Shown here: piece after piece, positions 1-7,192 of the stretch | Numbering within the stretch: the first letter of the stretch is position 1 | Layout of the letters: the number at the start of each line of letters is the position of its first letter | The notes under the pieces: model-generated | Told to the model about the DNA's origin: nothing | Database searches by the model: none | The model's input: only the letters and a program-made list of their open reading frames with translations | NCBI RefSeq assembly: GCF_013337685.1 | Contig: NZ_SUQN01000006.1 | Location: 248,001-312,000, forward strand | Direction of reading: 5' to 3' | Source: Citrobacter gillenii | GTDB lineage: Bacteria; Pseudomonadota; Gammaproteobacteria; Enterobacterales; Enterobacteriaceae | DNA length: 64,000 bases | Position numbers and translations under genes: made by a program

Positions 1-207
1 GCAAATCGCTGCGGCTTCTTCGCGGATTAACTCAACGATTTCCGTTGCGCTTAAACTTTCATTGACGGCATGGGTGGCCAGCTTATCCAGGCGGGTGGAA
101 CACAGATCAGCAGCAGCTGCTTTACCTTCCTGCGTGGCTTTGGTGAGCATAGCCAGCAGGTCAGTGCCTGATTTTGTTGCGGGTAAATCCTGACGTGTCA
201 TGTGCAT
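1..207 (-). CDS. DUF2732-like phage early protein (3' end outside window)
   Basis: This frame is open from an ATG at 207 to the window edge (69 codons, no stop seen). The start is preceded by AAGGA about seven bases upstream; a second in-frame ATG lies two codons in. The product is helical and rich in Ala, Leu and Glu, with a pattern resembling the small DUF2732 family found between the fil/CII region and the replication gene A of P2-like Salmonella and E. coli phages. Function is unknown. It follows the 133-aa gene on the same strand and should belong to the same early operon. The family call is from memory of composition and position. Confidence 0.6.
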   Translation of the reverse strand, partial: MHMTRQDLPATKSGTDLLAMLTKATQEGKAAAADLCSTRLDKLATHAVNESLSATEIVELIREEAAAIC

Positions 208-274
208 TTTGGTTTCCTTAAGGCAAAAGAATCCCCGGCCACCTAAGCTGTGGCCAAAAAATTCAGGTTGTTAA

Positions 275-676
275 TTAGTGAAAAGCGGGTTGTACAGTGA
301 CGGCTGAATAGTTCGGTGCTGGAATAAGGTGCAGCTCGTACGTTGTCCGCCACCACTCCTGGATCAGTGCTTTAATTTCGCCAACACCCAGCGCTCCGGC
401 CGTATAGAAAATTGCTCGGATTCCGGCCAGCGCTTCAATCTGTGCTTCTTTGCTTTCGGCCTCGCGGTACACGCAGCACCAGAAAGCGGCATTGATCGCC
501 AGCCAGTGACGCGGGTTTGTCATGTGTTCGGTGTCATTGAAGAAAAACGGATGCAACGCAATGCGACCATTTTTACTGGTGCTTTTCTCTGCAAACGCTA
601 AAGCGTAGTTATGCGGGACTCCCCACACGGCCAACTCTGCACCCAACGATTTACCCTCGACGGAAATAATAGTCAT
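275..676 (-). CDS. hypothetical P2-like phage early protein, 133 aa
   Basis: I do not recognise a named family for this 133-residue soluble protein. It has no membrane segment or signal peptide and is rich in Trp and aromatic residues in its C-terminal half. Its ATG overlaps the stop codon of the upstream gene by one base (TAATG), which suggests translational coupling. It lies in the rightward part of the early operon (Cox, CII, Fil, unknown, this gene, DUF2732-like), where P2-like phages keep small proteins that are dispensable or act on the host. Assignment to the prophage is by position and strand. Confidence 0.7.
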   Translation of the reverse strand: MTIISVEGKSLGAELAVWGVPHNYALAFAEKSTSKNGRIALHPFFFNDTEHMTNPRHWLAINAAFWCCVYREAESKEAQIEALAGIRAIFYTAGALGVGEIKALIQEWWRTTYELHLIPAPNYSAVTVQPAFH

Positions 677-1104
677 TAGTGATTCCCCTGCTGCTGCAAC
701 TTATGGACTATATGAGGCGCGATAACCATCTGCACCCCGCTACTGCTATAAATTGGATGTACTTTTTTGATCGGACGATTCGCGGTGCGCTTCGAAAAAT
801 CGCTGTCACGTAAACTGCCGAAACCTTCAAACGTTAACCGCGCCCGTGAAATTCCTTGGCGCAGCAGAATCATGTCCCGATAGCCCAGGCGTTCATAAAG
901 CTCACGCCAGCAGCACTTGCTTAAGTGGGCTTTAAATGCCCCAGCGCCAGAAGTAACCGCAGCGGCATGAAGCACCACACCGCGCCACTCCGGTGTCAGG
1001 TTGTCCCACCATTCAGCGGCCTCGCTGCTTTCGCTGAAGTATTTGCGGCGGATCTGTTTTAAATGTTCCAGCCCGCGCTTTTGTTGTTCCTGGCTAATCG
1101 CCAT
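676..1104 (-). CDS. hypothetical P2-like phage early protein, 142 aa
   Basis: A 142-residue, basic, probably helical protein with no membrane segments. Residues 1-35 are highly charged, and a Trp-rich stretch near residues 32-40 is followed by a Cys-Cys-Trp motif around residue 65. The start overlaps the end of the Fil-like gene by 11 bases and its stop overlaps the start of the next gene by one base, so three genes are packed for coupled translation. I cannot name a function. Its place between fil-like and DUF2732-like genes matches the accessory stretch of the early operon of P2-like Enterobacteriaceae phages. Confidence 0.7.
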   Translation of the reverse strand: MAISQEQQKRGLEHLKQIRRKYFSESSEAAEWWDNLTPEWRGVVLHAAAVTSGAGAFKAHLSKCCWRELYERLGYRDMILLRQGISRARLTFEGFGSLRDSDFSKRTANRPIKKVHPIYSSSGVQMVIAPHIVHKLQQQGNH

Positions 1105-1321
1105 AGCGCCCCCCTATACACCCAACCAAGCGACGGACTTTTGTAGGCAAGAAACGTAAAATCACCCCGCCTTTCGTTCGAACAGACTCATGCGCATTGA
1201 ATTTATACGTGTGGCCAGGATTCCAGCGCTGACCGTTCGGCAGTTCTATCCAGCCCGTTGAACCGCTTGGCCGTTGCATGGCTGGTGATTCTTTTTTGAG
1301 GTAAGTAACAAACGCTTTCAT
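1094..1321 (-). CDS. phage filamentation protein Fil-like (DUF2724 type)
   Basis: A 75-residue basic protein containing a Gly-Trp-Ile-Glu-x-Pro-x-Gly core near residues 22-30 and an Arg-rich C-terminus. In length and motif it resembles the Fil/DUF2724 family of 186- and P2-like phages. In phage 186 Fil overexpression causes filamentation of the host, so the presumed role is transient interference with cell division after infection or SOS induction. The start has GGGAG upstream. It sits directly after the CII-like gene, the usual position. The family call is moderate; function is from the family, not from this sequence. Confidence 0.6.
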   Translation of the reverse strand: MKAFVTYLKKESPAMQRPSGSTGWIELPNGQRWNPGHTYKFNAHESVRTKGGVILRFLPTKVRRLVGCIGGRYGD

Positions 1322-1330
1322 GGTGCTCCC

Positions 1331-1834
1331 TCACATCAAGCCGGTGGCGTTAGCCGTCACCAGATCCACCGCTGCGGCCAGAACAGGCGCAGACTGGATA
1401 CGGCTTTCAACGGTATAAGCCAGCACGGATAAGCTACGGATTGCATCGCGAGCGCGATCCAGAATTTGTGTACGGCGGGCGGCGGTCATATGACCAGTTG
1501 ATACGGCTTCCCCAGCAATTGCGCCCACACAGGCGGTGGCACTCAGTGCGCACAACTGCATGTTGCCTTCTGTGGCATTGTTCACCGGTACGGATGGAAG
1601 GCAGTTAATCTGCCCCAGCATCCCATCCAGTAAACGCGCATCTTCGGTGTAATCCGTAATAGCTAAAAGCTCGTCACAGGTTAAACGGTGCGGCTGTGCT
1701 GGATTCAATTTGTTGCGCAGGATCTGCGGCCTCATTCCAACCGCAGCAGCTACATCTTCCAGATTGTGCTCAATGGCAAATACTCGGCAAGCCGCATCAA
1801 AGTGAGCATGTTTAGAGGTCTGATAATCAAACAT
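1331..1834 (-). CDS. phage CII-like regulatory protein (Phage_CP76 family)
   Basis: A 167-residue protein whose first 55 residues form a helix-turn-helix (Ala-Ala-Cys-Arg-Val-Phe-Ala near 14-20, then Asp-Val-Ala-Ala-Ala-Val-Gly, then Leu-Arg-Asn-Lys-Leu-Asn-Pro) typical of the CII/CP76 regulators of 186-like phages. The rest is an Ala-rich helical oligomerisation region. In 186, CII transiently activates the lysogenic promoter after infection. Here it lies just downstream of the Cox-like gene on the early transcript, as expected. Length fits the family (about 165-175 aa). Confidence 0.8.
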   Translation of the reverse strand: MFDYQTSKHAHFDAACRVFAIEHNLEDVAAAVGMRPQILRNKLNPAQPHRLTCDELLAITDYTEDARLLDGMLGQINCLPSVPVNNATEGNMQLCALSATACVGAIAGEAVSTGHMTAARRTQILDRARDAIRSLSVLAYTVESRIQSAPVLAAAVDLVTANATGLM

Positions 1835-1864
1835 TGTTAGCCCCGCTCTAATCCGTAGGATGAT

Positions 1865-2086
1865 TTACGCGTTAAGCGAAACATTGCATTCGCTTAACGC
1901 CATAACGGTTAAGGCAGCCATATTGACCTCAACTAAACCTTTTTTTTGCGCGCCTTTGGGTTTGATGGGCAATTTTCCGTATGAAATCAGGTTCTCAGCT
2001 GTACTTCTGGACATACCCGTACGACGGCAATATTCATCAAGTGGGATGTATGGATCTGGGATCACGATTGTAATGTTGGGACGCAT
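1865..2086 (-). CDS. cox: Cox/Apl-like excisionase and repressor
   Basis: A small DNA-binding protein with a winged-helix/HTH motif: Ile-Pro-Leu-Asp-Glu-Tyr-Cys-Arg-Arg-Thr-Gly-Met-Ser-Arg-Ser-Thr, followed by a basic Lys-rich wing. It fits the Cox family of P2-like phages, which blocks the lysogenic promoter and directs excision with integrase. The frame is open from a TTG at 2119, but the ATG at 2086 gives 73 residues, the usual size, and has GGAG about 11 bases upstream, so I chose it. It is divergent from the CI gene and the first gene of the early operon. Confidence 0.75.
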   Translation of the reverse strand: MRPNITIVIPDPYIPLDEYCRRTGMSRSTAENLISYGKLPIKPKGAQKKGLVEVNMAALTVMALSECNVSLNA

Positions 2087-2141
2087 AATGCAAACTTCTC
2101 CGGTTAGGGGATACGCCAATATCCACCGCTATCAACCAATA

Positions 2142-2216
2142 TTCGACTTAACCTACAACACGGAGACTCTACTTCGACTAAATCGAGAAATCAATATCAA
2201 TTTCGACTTAATCGAA
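2142..2216. promoter_or_regulatory. CI/Cox control region with three repeated operators
   Basis: Between the divergent cox-like and cI genes lie three copies of one dyad. The clearest is TTCGA-CTTAA-TCGAA at 2202-2216, a perfect 5-5-5 palindrome. A second, TTCGA-CTAAA-TCGAG, is at 2173-2187. A half-conserved copy, TTCGA-CTTAA-CCTAC, is at 2142-2156. Starts are 31 and 29 bases apart, close to three helical turns, so all three face the same side of the DNA. This is what a CI oligomer controlling the early and lysogenic promoters would need. The repeats are seen directly; CI binding is inference. Confidence 0.75.
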
Positions 2217-2227
2217 AGAGCGAGCTA

Positions 2228-2809
2228 ATGAGCAAATTTTCCTTTGAACAAATAGGACACAGTAGCGACGTTTTAGATCGGGTCGTTGACGCTTATGGAT
2301 TCACCTCAAAACTTCAATTAGCAGAACACTTCGATATGGCTTCCAGCAGCCTGTCTGCACGATTCAAGAGGGGGATTTTTCCGGCTGATATGGTTGTCAG
2401 GTGTGTAGCTGAAACTGGCGCTTCTCTGGAGTGGCTTGCTACAGGACAAGGTAGGAAATTTGACGACGAAGAACTCGACATTTTGAAAATGCCCCGCCGA
2501 AAAATTGTTGATGGTCTTCTATACGATGCTGGTATGTACATGCTGGATAAAGTCTCATTTTTACCAGGCACCCCTTTACCAAATTCCCCAATATGTGTCC
2601 TTGAGGGGAATAATCAGTTTATCGTTGATACTTCTTTTACAGAGGTTTATGACGATGAATGGCTAGTTGAAATTGAAGGTAAAACCAGCATTCGAACCCT
2701 TACCCGCATCCCTGTTAAGAAAGTAAGAGTTAGTGGCGTTGGTATGGCGTTTGACTGCTCAATTGAAGATATAAAAACCATTGGTAGAGTTGTCTTGACC
2801 ATAAAATAA
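2228..2809 (+). CDS. cI: phage CI-type repressor
   Basis: A 193-residue repressor of the 186 CI type. Residues 10-70 form the HTH (Val-Val-Asp-Ala-Tyr-Gly-Phe, Leu-Ala-Glu-His-Phe, Ser-Ser-Leu-Ser-Ala-Arg-Phe-Lys-Arg-Gly) and end in the family's Glu-Trp-Leu-Ala-Thr-Gly motif. Residues 90-193 form the beta-rich C-terminal oligomerisation domain. It maintains lysogeny by repressing the early promoter. The three TTCGA dyads immediately upstream are its probable operators. No self-cleavage site is obvious, as in 186, where induction works through an antirepressor. It is followed by a PH/SHOCT protein and integrase on the same strand. Confidence 0.88.
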   Translation: MSKFSFEQIGHSSDVLDRVVDAYGFTSKLQLAEHFDMASSSLSARFKRGIFPADMVVRCVAETGASLEWLATGQGRKFDDEELDILKMPRRKIVDGLLYDAGMYMLDKVSFLPGTPLPNSPICVLEGNNQFIVDTSFTEVYDDEWLVEIEGKTSIRTLTRIPVKKVRVSGVGMAFDCSIEDIKTIGRVVLTIK

Positions 2810-2825
2810 TCATAAGGATTTGAAG

Positions 2826-3392
2826 ATGATTGACTACAAAACAGCATCAAAAGATCAGCTGAAAGCAGAGATGAAACGCTTGGCCAGTGTGGTATCTGAT
2901 ACCCCTTTTGGTACCAAAAAAGAATTTTTCCACCTCCCGGAGATTTTAAATTCTGGCGAACAACCAGTGGCAATTGCCAGCGGAATGATGGATGGCAACA
3001 CATGGCTAATAACCCTTACTAACAAACGAGTAATTTTTCTCGATAAGGGTATGATTTTTGGCGTTAAGCAAGTCGACATTAACCTCAACAATATAGTGAG
3101 TGTTGGCGGTAAAACCGGGCTTATGTTTGGTGAGATTATGATTTCTACCAGTGGCCAAAATTACACCATTAAAAATGTAATGAAGGGATCAGTAATTCCG
3201 TTCACCAACTTAGTGAATGAAACTAGAAACACTTTGAACACCCCCGCCCATTCACAACAAGAACCAACTAAAGCTACTCATTCTTTTGACGAACAAATGT
3301 CAAAAATTGAACGGCTGGCAGAAATGAAAGAAGAAGGGATACTGACTGAAGAAGAATTTCAGCAACAGAAACAACGTATTCTTAATGGTTAA
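2826..3392 (+). CDS. bacterial PH domain plus SHOCT domain protein
   Basis: A 188-residue cytoplasmic protein. Residues 50-125 show a beta-rich pleckstrin-like fold of the bacterial YokE/bPH type (Thr-Asn-Lys-Arg-Val-Ile-Phe-Leu-Asp, then Lys-Gln-Val-Asp-Ile). A polar linker follows, and the C-terminal 30 residues are a SHOCT module (Leu-Ala-Glu-Met-Lys-Glu-Glu-Gly-Ile-Leu-Thr-Glu-Glu-Glu-Phe). I chose ATG at 2826 with AAGGA seven bases upstream over the TTG at 2820. Function is unknown; such proteins are common in prophages. Its position between cI and int suggests expression in the lysogen. Confidence 0.8.
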   Translation: MIDYKTASKDQLKAEMKRLASVVSDTPFGTKKEFFHLPEILNSGEQPVAIASGMMDGNTWLITLTNKRVIFLDKGMIFGVKQVDINLNNIVSVGGKTGLMFGEIMISTSGQNYTIKNVMKGSVIPFTNLVNETRNTLNTPAHSQQEPTKATHSFDEQMSKIERLAEMKEEGILTEEEFQQQKQRILNG

Positions 3393-3395
3393 CTT

Positions 3396-4424
3396 ATGCC
3401 AGTTAGGAAATTAGACAATGGTCAATGGGTTGCTGACTTTTACACTGTAGACAGAAGCAACGGTAAACGCGGCAAGCGGGTTCGCAAAAAATTTGCCACC
3501 AAAGGCGAAGCGCTGGCGTTTGAAAATTACACCCTCCAGAAAGTGGAGGACGCACCTTGGCTTGGTCAGGGCAAAGACAAACGCCGCCTGTCAGATTTGA
3601 TACATCTTTGGTTTGAGCGCCATGGGATAACCCTGCGCGATGGAGAGAAGCGTAAAAGCGCCATGCTTTGGGCTGACGAGTGTATGGGTTCCCCTATGGC
3701 TACAGAGTTCACCGCACAGCTTTTTACCACTTACAGGGCTAAAAGGCTCGATGGCCATTTCGCCCGTACTAAGCGCATTGCTGAAGTATCGCCCCGTACT
3801 ATGAATCTGGAGCATGCTTATTTCTTAGCTGTTTTTAATGAATTGAAAAGGCTTGGGGAATGGGAGGCTCCGAACCCGTTAGAAAATGTTCGCCAGTTTA
3901 GAACCGAAGAAAGTGAGATGGCCTATCTGACCGGAGAGCAGATTGATAGGCTTTTAGAACAATGTCGCCTGAGTTCAGCGAAAGATTTGGAAATGATAGT
4001 CAGGATTTGCCTGTCTACTGGCGCTCGATGGGGTGAGGCTGAAAAGCTAAAACGCAGCCAAATTACAGCAGGGAAAATCACATTTATTAAAACTAAAGGG
4101 AAGCGCAATCGCACCATCCCATTAGACCCTGAACTTATTGCCGGGCTTCCGAAAAAAAATGGCGTTCTGTTTAGCCCATGTTATTACGCATTCAGATCTG
4201 CTCTGGAAAGGGCTGGCATTGAATTACCGGCCGGGCAGCTGACACACGTTCTAAGACATACCTTTGCATCTCACTTTATGATGAATGGTGGAAATATCTT
4301 GGTACTGCAAAAAATCCTTGGACATACAGATATTAAGATGACTATGCGTTATGCTCATTTTGCTCCCAATCATTTAGAAGAAGCACTCAAATACAATCCA
4401 TTGGCGGTCAAAAATGAAATTTAA
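3396..4424 (+). CDS. int: P2-type tyrosine integrase
   Basis: A 342-residue site-specific recombinase. The N-terminus is a basic arm-binding region (Lys-Arg-Gly-Lys-Arg-Val-Arg-Lys-Lys near 23-31), then a core-binding domain, then the catalytic domain. The catalytic residues are all visible: Arg211 in Gly-Ala-Arg-Trp-Gly-Glu, His284 and Arg287 in His-Val-Leu-Arg-His, His310 in Leu-Gly-His, and the nucleophile Tyr319 in Met-Arg-Tyr-Ala-His. It should catalyse integration into the tRNA-Ile2 gene and, with the Cox-like protein, excision. The gene lies about 870 bp from the att copy, farther than usual, because a membrane-protein gene is inserted between them. Confidence 0.95.
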   Translation: MPVRKLDNGQWVADFYTVDRSNGKRGKRVRKKFATKGEALAFENYTLQKVEDAPWLGQGKDKRRLSDLIHLWFERHGITLRDGEKRKSAMLWADECMGSPMATEFTAQLFTTYRAKRLDGHFARTKRIAEVSPRTMNLEHAYFLAVFNELKRLGEWEAPNPLENVRQFRTEESEMAYLTGEQIDRLLEQCRLSSAKDLEMIVRICLSTGARWGEAEKLKRSQITAGKITFIKTKGKRNRTIPLDPELIAGLPKKNGVLFSPCYYAFRSALERAGIELPAGQLTHVLRHTFASHFMMNGGNILVLQKILGHTDIKMTMRYAHFAPNHLEEALKYNPLAVKNEI

Positions 4425-5169
4425 CTTCAACATTTCTTTATGGGCTATAATTTCGGCATACGCAATTACAAGTGGGCTAATATATTCTTGGGCATTTTGG
4501 AGTACTTTTAAAGTAAACATTCTTCAATATGTATCTGTTTACGATCTTATGGCGTCGATTATATATCTTATTGCTGGCCCTTTCGCAATATTTGTGATCT
4601 ACTCTATCTTTGTTCGTGTAGGATTCTTGGCAACACCTGTACCTAAAATTACACCTAAACTTTCAACCAATACTACTCCCCCAAAACTAGCATTGAGATT
4701 AAAGTATTATCTCAATAATGCCTTTAATTTATTATCATTCGTATTTTATTATTTCATGACTGTTACTACATATAATGACAGTGTTGGATACAAAAAACTA
4801 ATTGTATTATTTTTAATATTCCTACCGATTATGATGATGCTACTTAATATAACATCCGCCGTATATAAAGATAAAATACCATTTAACAGCGTTGTCTTGT
4901 CAGTAATAATTGCAGCACCATTTTTTCTATTTCTAAATGCTAAATCAAAAGCAGATGACATAATAAATGGTAGAGATACATTTCTTGTTCAATCAGACTC
5001 AGAATGCCTTTCCAATAATAAATTTAGATATATTTCAACGATTGGTGATAAAGCTTTTGCCATTTCCTTGAACGACAATAGCTTGTGTGTATTCAAATAT
5101 AATTACTTAAAATTGATTGAAGAGACATCCGTTACATCTACGTACGCTCTTCCAGAGGATCGAATCTAG
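4414..5169 (+). CDS. unknown membrane protein between int and att (cargo/moron candidate)
   Basis: A 251-residue protein with four or five hydrophobic segments: about residues 8-28, 44-68, 105-120, 127-148 and 155-172. A soluble C-terminal region of about 75 residues contains two Cys. The gene overlaps the end of int by 11 bases and is markedly AT-rich compared with int, so it was probably acquired separately. P2 itself has no gene here. I recognise no family. Position and composition suggest lysogen-expressed cargo such as superinfection exclusion or defence, but nothing in the sequence proves that. Confidence 0.65.
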   Translation: MKFNFNISLWAIISAYAITSGLIYSWAFWSTFKVNILQYVSVYDLMASIIYLIAGPFAIFVIYSIFVRVGFLATPVPKITPKLSTNTTPPKLALRLKYYLNNAFNLLSFVFYYFMTVTTYNDSVGYKKLIVLFLIFLPIMMMLLNITSAVYKDKIPFNSVVLSVIIAAPFFLFLNAKSKADDIINGRDTFLVQSDSECLSNNKFRYISTIGDKAFAISLNDNSLCVFKYNYLKLIEETSVTSTYALPEDRI

Positions 5170-5288
5170 ATGAAATGTCGCAAAAGTGTCGCAGCAACTT
5201 AAGATTATTGGCTCACATTGGTGGATATTGGCGATCTAACTCACTGATATTAAAGTAAGTAATTGTTTTTAGAATGACTTTCATGGTT

Positions 5289-5333
5289 CTCATAATCGCT
5301 TGGTCGCTGGTTCAAGTCCAGCAGGGGCCACCA
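5289..5333 (+). mobile_element. prophage att site: 3' copy of tRNA-Ile2 (CAU), ileX type
   Basis: These 45 bases match the tRNA-Ile2 gene from inside the anticodon arm (CTCATAATC, with CAT as anticodon) through the variable region and T arm (GGTTCAAGTCC) to the 3' CCA. The bases before 5289 do not continue the tRNA, so the 5' half is absent. This is the duplicated attachment core left at the distal prophage end. The functional tRNA should sit at the other end, outside the window. The next backbone gene to the right, yqjH, is the K-12 neighbour of ileX. Confidence 0.88.
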
Positions 5334-5342
5334 AACAAAACA

Positions 5343-5376
5343 AGGAGTTAGATGAGAGATCGTCTGACTCCTTTTT
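5343..5376 (+). terminator. intrinsic terminator of the tRNA-Ile2 locus
   Basis: AAGGAGTTAGA and TCTGACTCC can pair across a ten-base loop, and five T follow at 5372-5376. It begins ten bases after the CCA of the tRNA copy, so it is the original downstream terminator of the tRNA gene now displaced to the far side of the prophage. Confidence 0.75.
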
Positions 5377-5663
5377 CTTTGGATGCACTTTGGGTCCGCT
5401 TCCCCAACATGCAATACGACTATGATCCCCATCCATTCTCAGCTATGTCTTCTTGAACACTACATCCTTGGTGATGGCGATGTCAGGAAAAGCCCTCTTA
5501 CGCCGACATTGAATTGAAGGGAAAAATCAGAAAGGGTGGCTAACCCTCTATTTTCATTACATTATATCAAAACGTATATTTAGATATATCTATTATATTG
5601 TTTGTTTTGATTTTCTTATATGTTTATATTCTTTTAAGAAAATTAATTCAAAAGGATAATTCA
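5377..5663. other. intergenic, start of AT-rich patch
   Basis: No gene is supported here. The sequence after the tRNA terminator becomes strongly AT-rich from about 5540. Frames on either strand are short and lack plausible ribosome binding sites, apart from AAAGGA at about 5651 that serves the TTG start at 5664. Confidence 0.5.
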
Positions 5664-5990
5664 TTGCTTACACAATCTGATTTTTCAAAATTCAAAAACC
5701 TGAATATTTCGATTAACAACATTCTTGTTTTTGCCGCAGTCATGAATACAGGAGGGATAGTTTCTGCTTCATACTATATGAACTGTTCACCGTCTGCAGT
5801 GAGCCTTTCGTTGAAAAAATTTTGTACTTGTTTTCCCGAAAAACTATTCAGCAGAGAGGGCCGTTGTTTAATACCAACAGAAGAGGCACAATTGCTGTAT
5901 AACGACATTAGCCCTGCAATAAGGAATCTCTTATATGCAATGACGTCCAGCACTGACATTTCCTCAACTGCCGTAGAGCAGATTTCATAA
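5664..5990 (+). CDS. HTH-only LysR-like regulator, 108 aa
   Basis: The product carries the N-terminal winged helix of LysR regulators (about residues 14-75: Phe-Ala-Ala-Val-Met-Asn-Thr-Gly-Gly, Ser-Pro-Ser-Ala-Val-Ser-Leu-Ser-Leu, then Leu-Phe-Ser-Arg-Glu-Gly-Arg, then Pro-Thr-Glu-Glu-Ala). It ends shortly after, with no effector-binding domain. The frame is open from a TTG at 5598; the TTG at 5664 has AAAGGA about eight bases upstream and gives a length close to its paralog at 6854-7192. The two proteins share the same core motifs. Either they act as constitutive DNA-binding proteins or they are decayed regulators; their shared architecture favours the first. Confidence 0.65.
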   Translation: MLTQSDFSKFKNLNISINNILVFAAVMNTGGIVSASYYMNCSPSAVSLSLKKFCTCFPEKLFSREGRCLIPTEEAQLLYNDISPAIRNLLYAMTSSTDISSTAVEQIS

Positions 5991-6137
5991 ACGTCGTGGC
6001 AAGCACATAGTGATTCACAACGAGAACCCTAAATTGTGCATGCTGAGGTAAACTGACAATCGATTTAATAATAAAATCACGACTACATTGCTGTCGGCAA
6101 TCCGTACAGCGGGATATGGCAATATTATCTTTCTCAC

Positions 6138-6785
6138 TTATAATCGTGACACTCTTTCATTAATTTCACGTAAACTTAATTGAAGACGGACTGATATTCT
6201 TTTCCGATAGGTAGCAGCAGTTTTATAGCTAATCCCCATTCGCCTCGCTGTTTCGTTCAGTCCTATTTTTTCTGTCTGCAGGACAAACCACTGCAATTCC
6301 CTTTGTGGTAATCGAACTCCGCTGACCTGGCCGACTTTCCTGGTGATTAACGGACTCATGATCGTGCCTGATGATGCGTCAGAGGAGAAAAACATGAGTT
6401 TAGATAAGATATTAATCGCCTCCGCGCGATGAACAATGCCCATAGGTTGAAGATTTGCGACTGCTGCCAGCAACAGAGGGTCACGTAAACGGGTAAAAAC
6501 AATAATACTATATTGGTCTGCAGGCCACTCGTCCTTTGCAAACTTTAAGAATGCTAATCCTTCCGCCAGCGTCTCACTTTCGCTCGTTAACTCGGTAATA
6601 ACGAGTACCCGCCCTGGTTCCCCATGACGGGCTGACACTTGTTTCTGCAATGCGGAAAGCGTCATTACTCTTAGACTAATTGAGCGACCTGCCAGGCTAT
6701 CAATAAAGGCACATAGCCCAAGGGCACTATAATAGATAGTGTCCATAACCAATACCCGCTCGTAGGAAAAATTTAAATTTTCCAT
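6138..6785 (-). CDS. LuxR-type HTH transcriptional regulator, 215 aa
   Basis: The C-terminal 65 residues are a LuxR/FixJ-type HTH (Leu-Pro-Gln-Arg-Glu-Leu-Gln-Trp, then Leu-Asn-Glu-Thr-Ala-Arg-Arg-Met-Gly-Ile-Ser-Tyr-Lys-Thr-Ala-Ala-Thr-Tyr-Arg-Lys). The N-terminal 130 residues resemble a receiver fold but I see no clear phospho-acceptor pattern, as in RcsB-like auxiliary regulators of fimbrial or virulence genes. ATG at 6785 is preferred to an in-frame GTG at 6824. It lies 68 bases downstream of the LysR-like gene on the same strand, probably in one operon. A CATAACC-AAT-GGTTATG palindrome lies between them. Target genes are unknown. Confidence 0.75.
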   Translation of the reverse strand: MENLNFSYERVLVMDTIYYSALGLCAFIDSLAGRSISLRVMTLSALQKQVSARHGEPGRVLVITELTSESETLAEGLAFLKFAKDEWPADQYSIIVFTRLRDPLLLAAVANLQPMGIVHRAEAINILSKLMFFSSDASSGTIMSPLITRKVGQVSGVRLPQRELQWFVLQTEKIGLNETARRMGISYKTAATYRKRISVRLQLSLREINERVSRL

Positions 6786-6831
6786 ATTATGCTCTATTTT
6801 TTGTCGAATACATTTTAAAAGCACTATTTAA

Positions 6832-6848
6832 CATAACCAATGGTTATG
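6832..6848. promoter_or_regulatory. palindrome upstream of LuxR-type gene
   Basis: CATAACC and GGTTATG flank a three-base centre. The 17-bp dyad lies in the 68-bp gap between the LysR-like stop and the LuxR-type start. There is no T run on either side, so it looks more like an operator than a terminator. What binds is unknown. Confidence 0.45.
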
Positions 6849-6853
6849 TTTCA

Positions 6854-7192
6854 TTAATTTTTATTTTCACCGATAGCTAATTCACAATCGGCAACAGCAC
6901 TTTCCCCATGACAGACAGTATCAAGATTATAAAATGCAAGTTTAAGTTGATGACTTAATTCCACAGCATATTCAGTAGGATTAAGATTGCGACCTTCACG
7001 TATGAAAAGGGTGTCATTAAAGTAACTTCTGACTCTTTTCAAGTGCAGGCTAATAGATGATGCAGAACAACCAAGTACCAGTGAGGCACCATACAAACTG
7101 CCCGTGTCAACAAAAACGATAAACGTTAGTATGGACCTAAAATCCACATCCATAAGATGACGAAGCCTAGAGTCATAATTAATTAAATCCAT
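6854..7192 (-). CDS. HTH-only LysR-like regulator, 112 aa
   Basis: Residues 18-80 show the LysR winged-helix pattern (Phe-Ile-Val-Phe-Val-Asp-Thr-Gly-Ser-Leu, Ser-Ala-Ser-Ser-Ile-Ser-Leu-His-Leu-Lys-Arg, Leu-Phe-Ile-Arg-Glu-Gly-Arg-Asn, Pro-Thr-Glu-Tyr-Ala). There is no ligand domain; the protein stops about 35 residues later. ATG at 7192 has GAGG nine bases upstream. It is a paralog of the product of 5664-5990, and the two flank the LuxR-type gene. The operon with the LuxR-type gene and the AT-rich setting suggest horizontally acquired regulators of genes elsewhere, perhaps surface structures. That role is a guess. Confidence 0.7.
   Translation of the reverse strand: MDLINYDSRLRHLMDVDFRSILTFIVFVDTGSLYGASLVLGCSASSISLHLKRVRSYFNDTLFIREGRNLNPTEYAVELSHQLKLAFYNLDTVCHGESAVADCELAIGENKN

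Larger units (their letters stand above)
1..5333. mobile_element. P2-like prophage, integration/regulatory end (partial)
   Basis: The left part of the window reads as the immunity and integration end of a P2/186-type prophage: an early operon on the minus strand running out of the window, a CI repressor facing it, and a tyrosine integrase pointing to an att site that copies the 3' end of a tRNA gene. The replication, capsid and tail genes would lie to the left, outside the window, so completeness cannot be judged. The right boundary is the end of the tRNA CCA at 5333. The intact tRNA-Ile2 gene should flank the far end of the prophage. This layout is seen in the sequence; the P2-like assignment rests on recognised families. 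Confidence 0.85.

Noticed and set aside
1860-2228. 122-codon plus-strand frame opposite the Cox-like gene
   Set aside because: Shadow of cox and the operator region; no family, and it overlaps the cI start.
5250-5432. 60-codon minus-strand frame across the tRNA copy containing Leu-Asp-Leu-Asn-Gln-Arg-Pro-Ser-Asp-Tyr-Glu
   Set aside because: This peptide is the well-known spurious translation antisense to tRNA 3' ends; the DNA is explained by the att copy.
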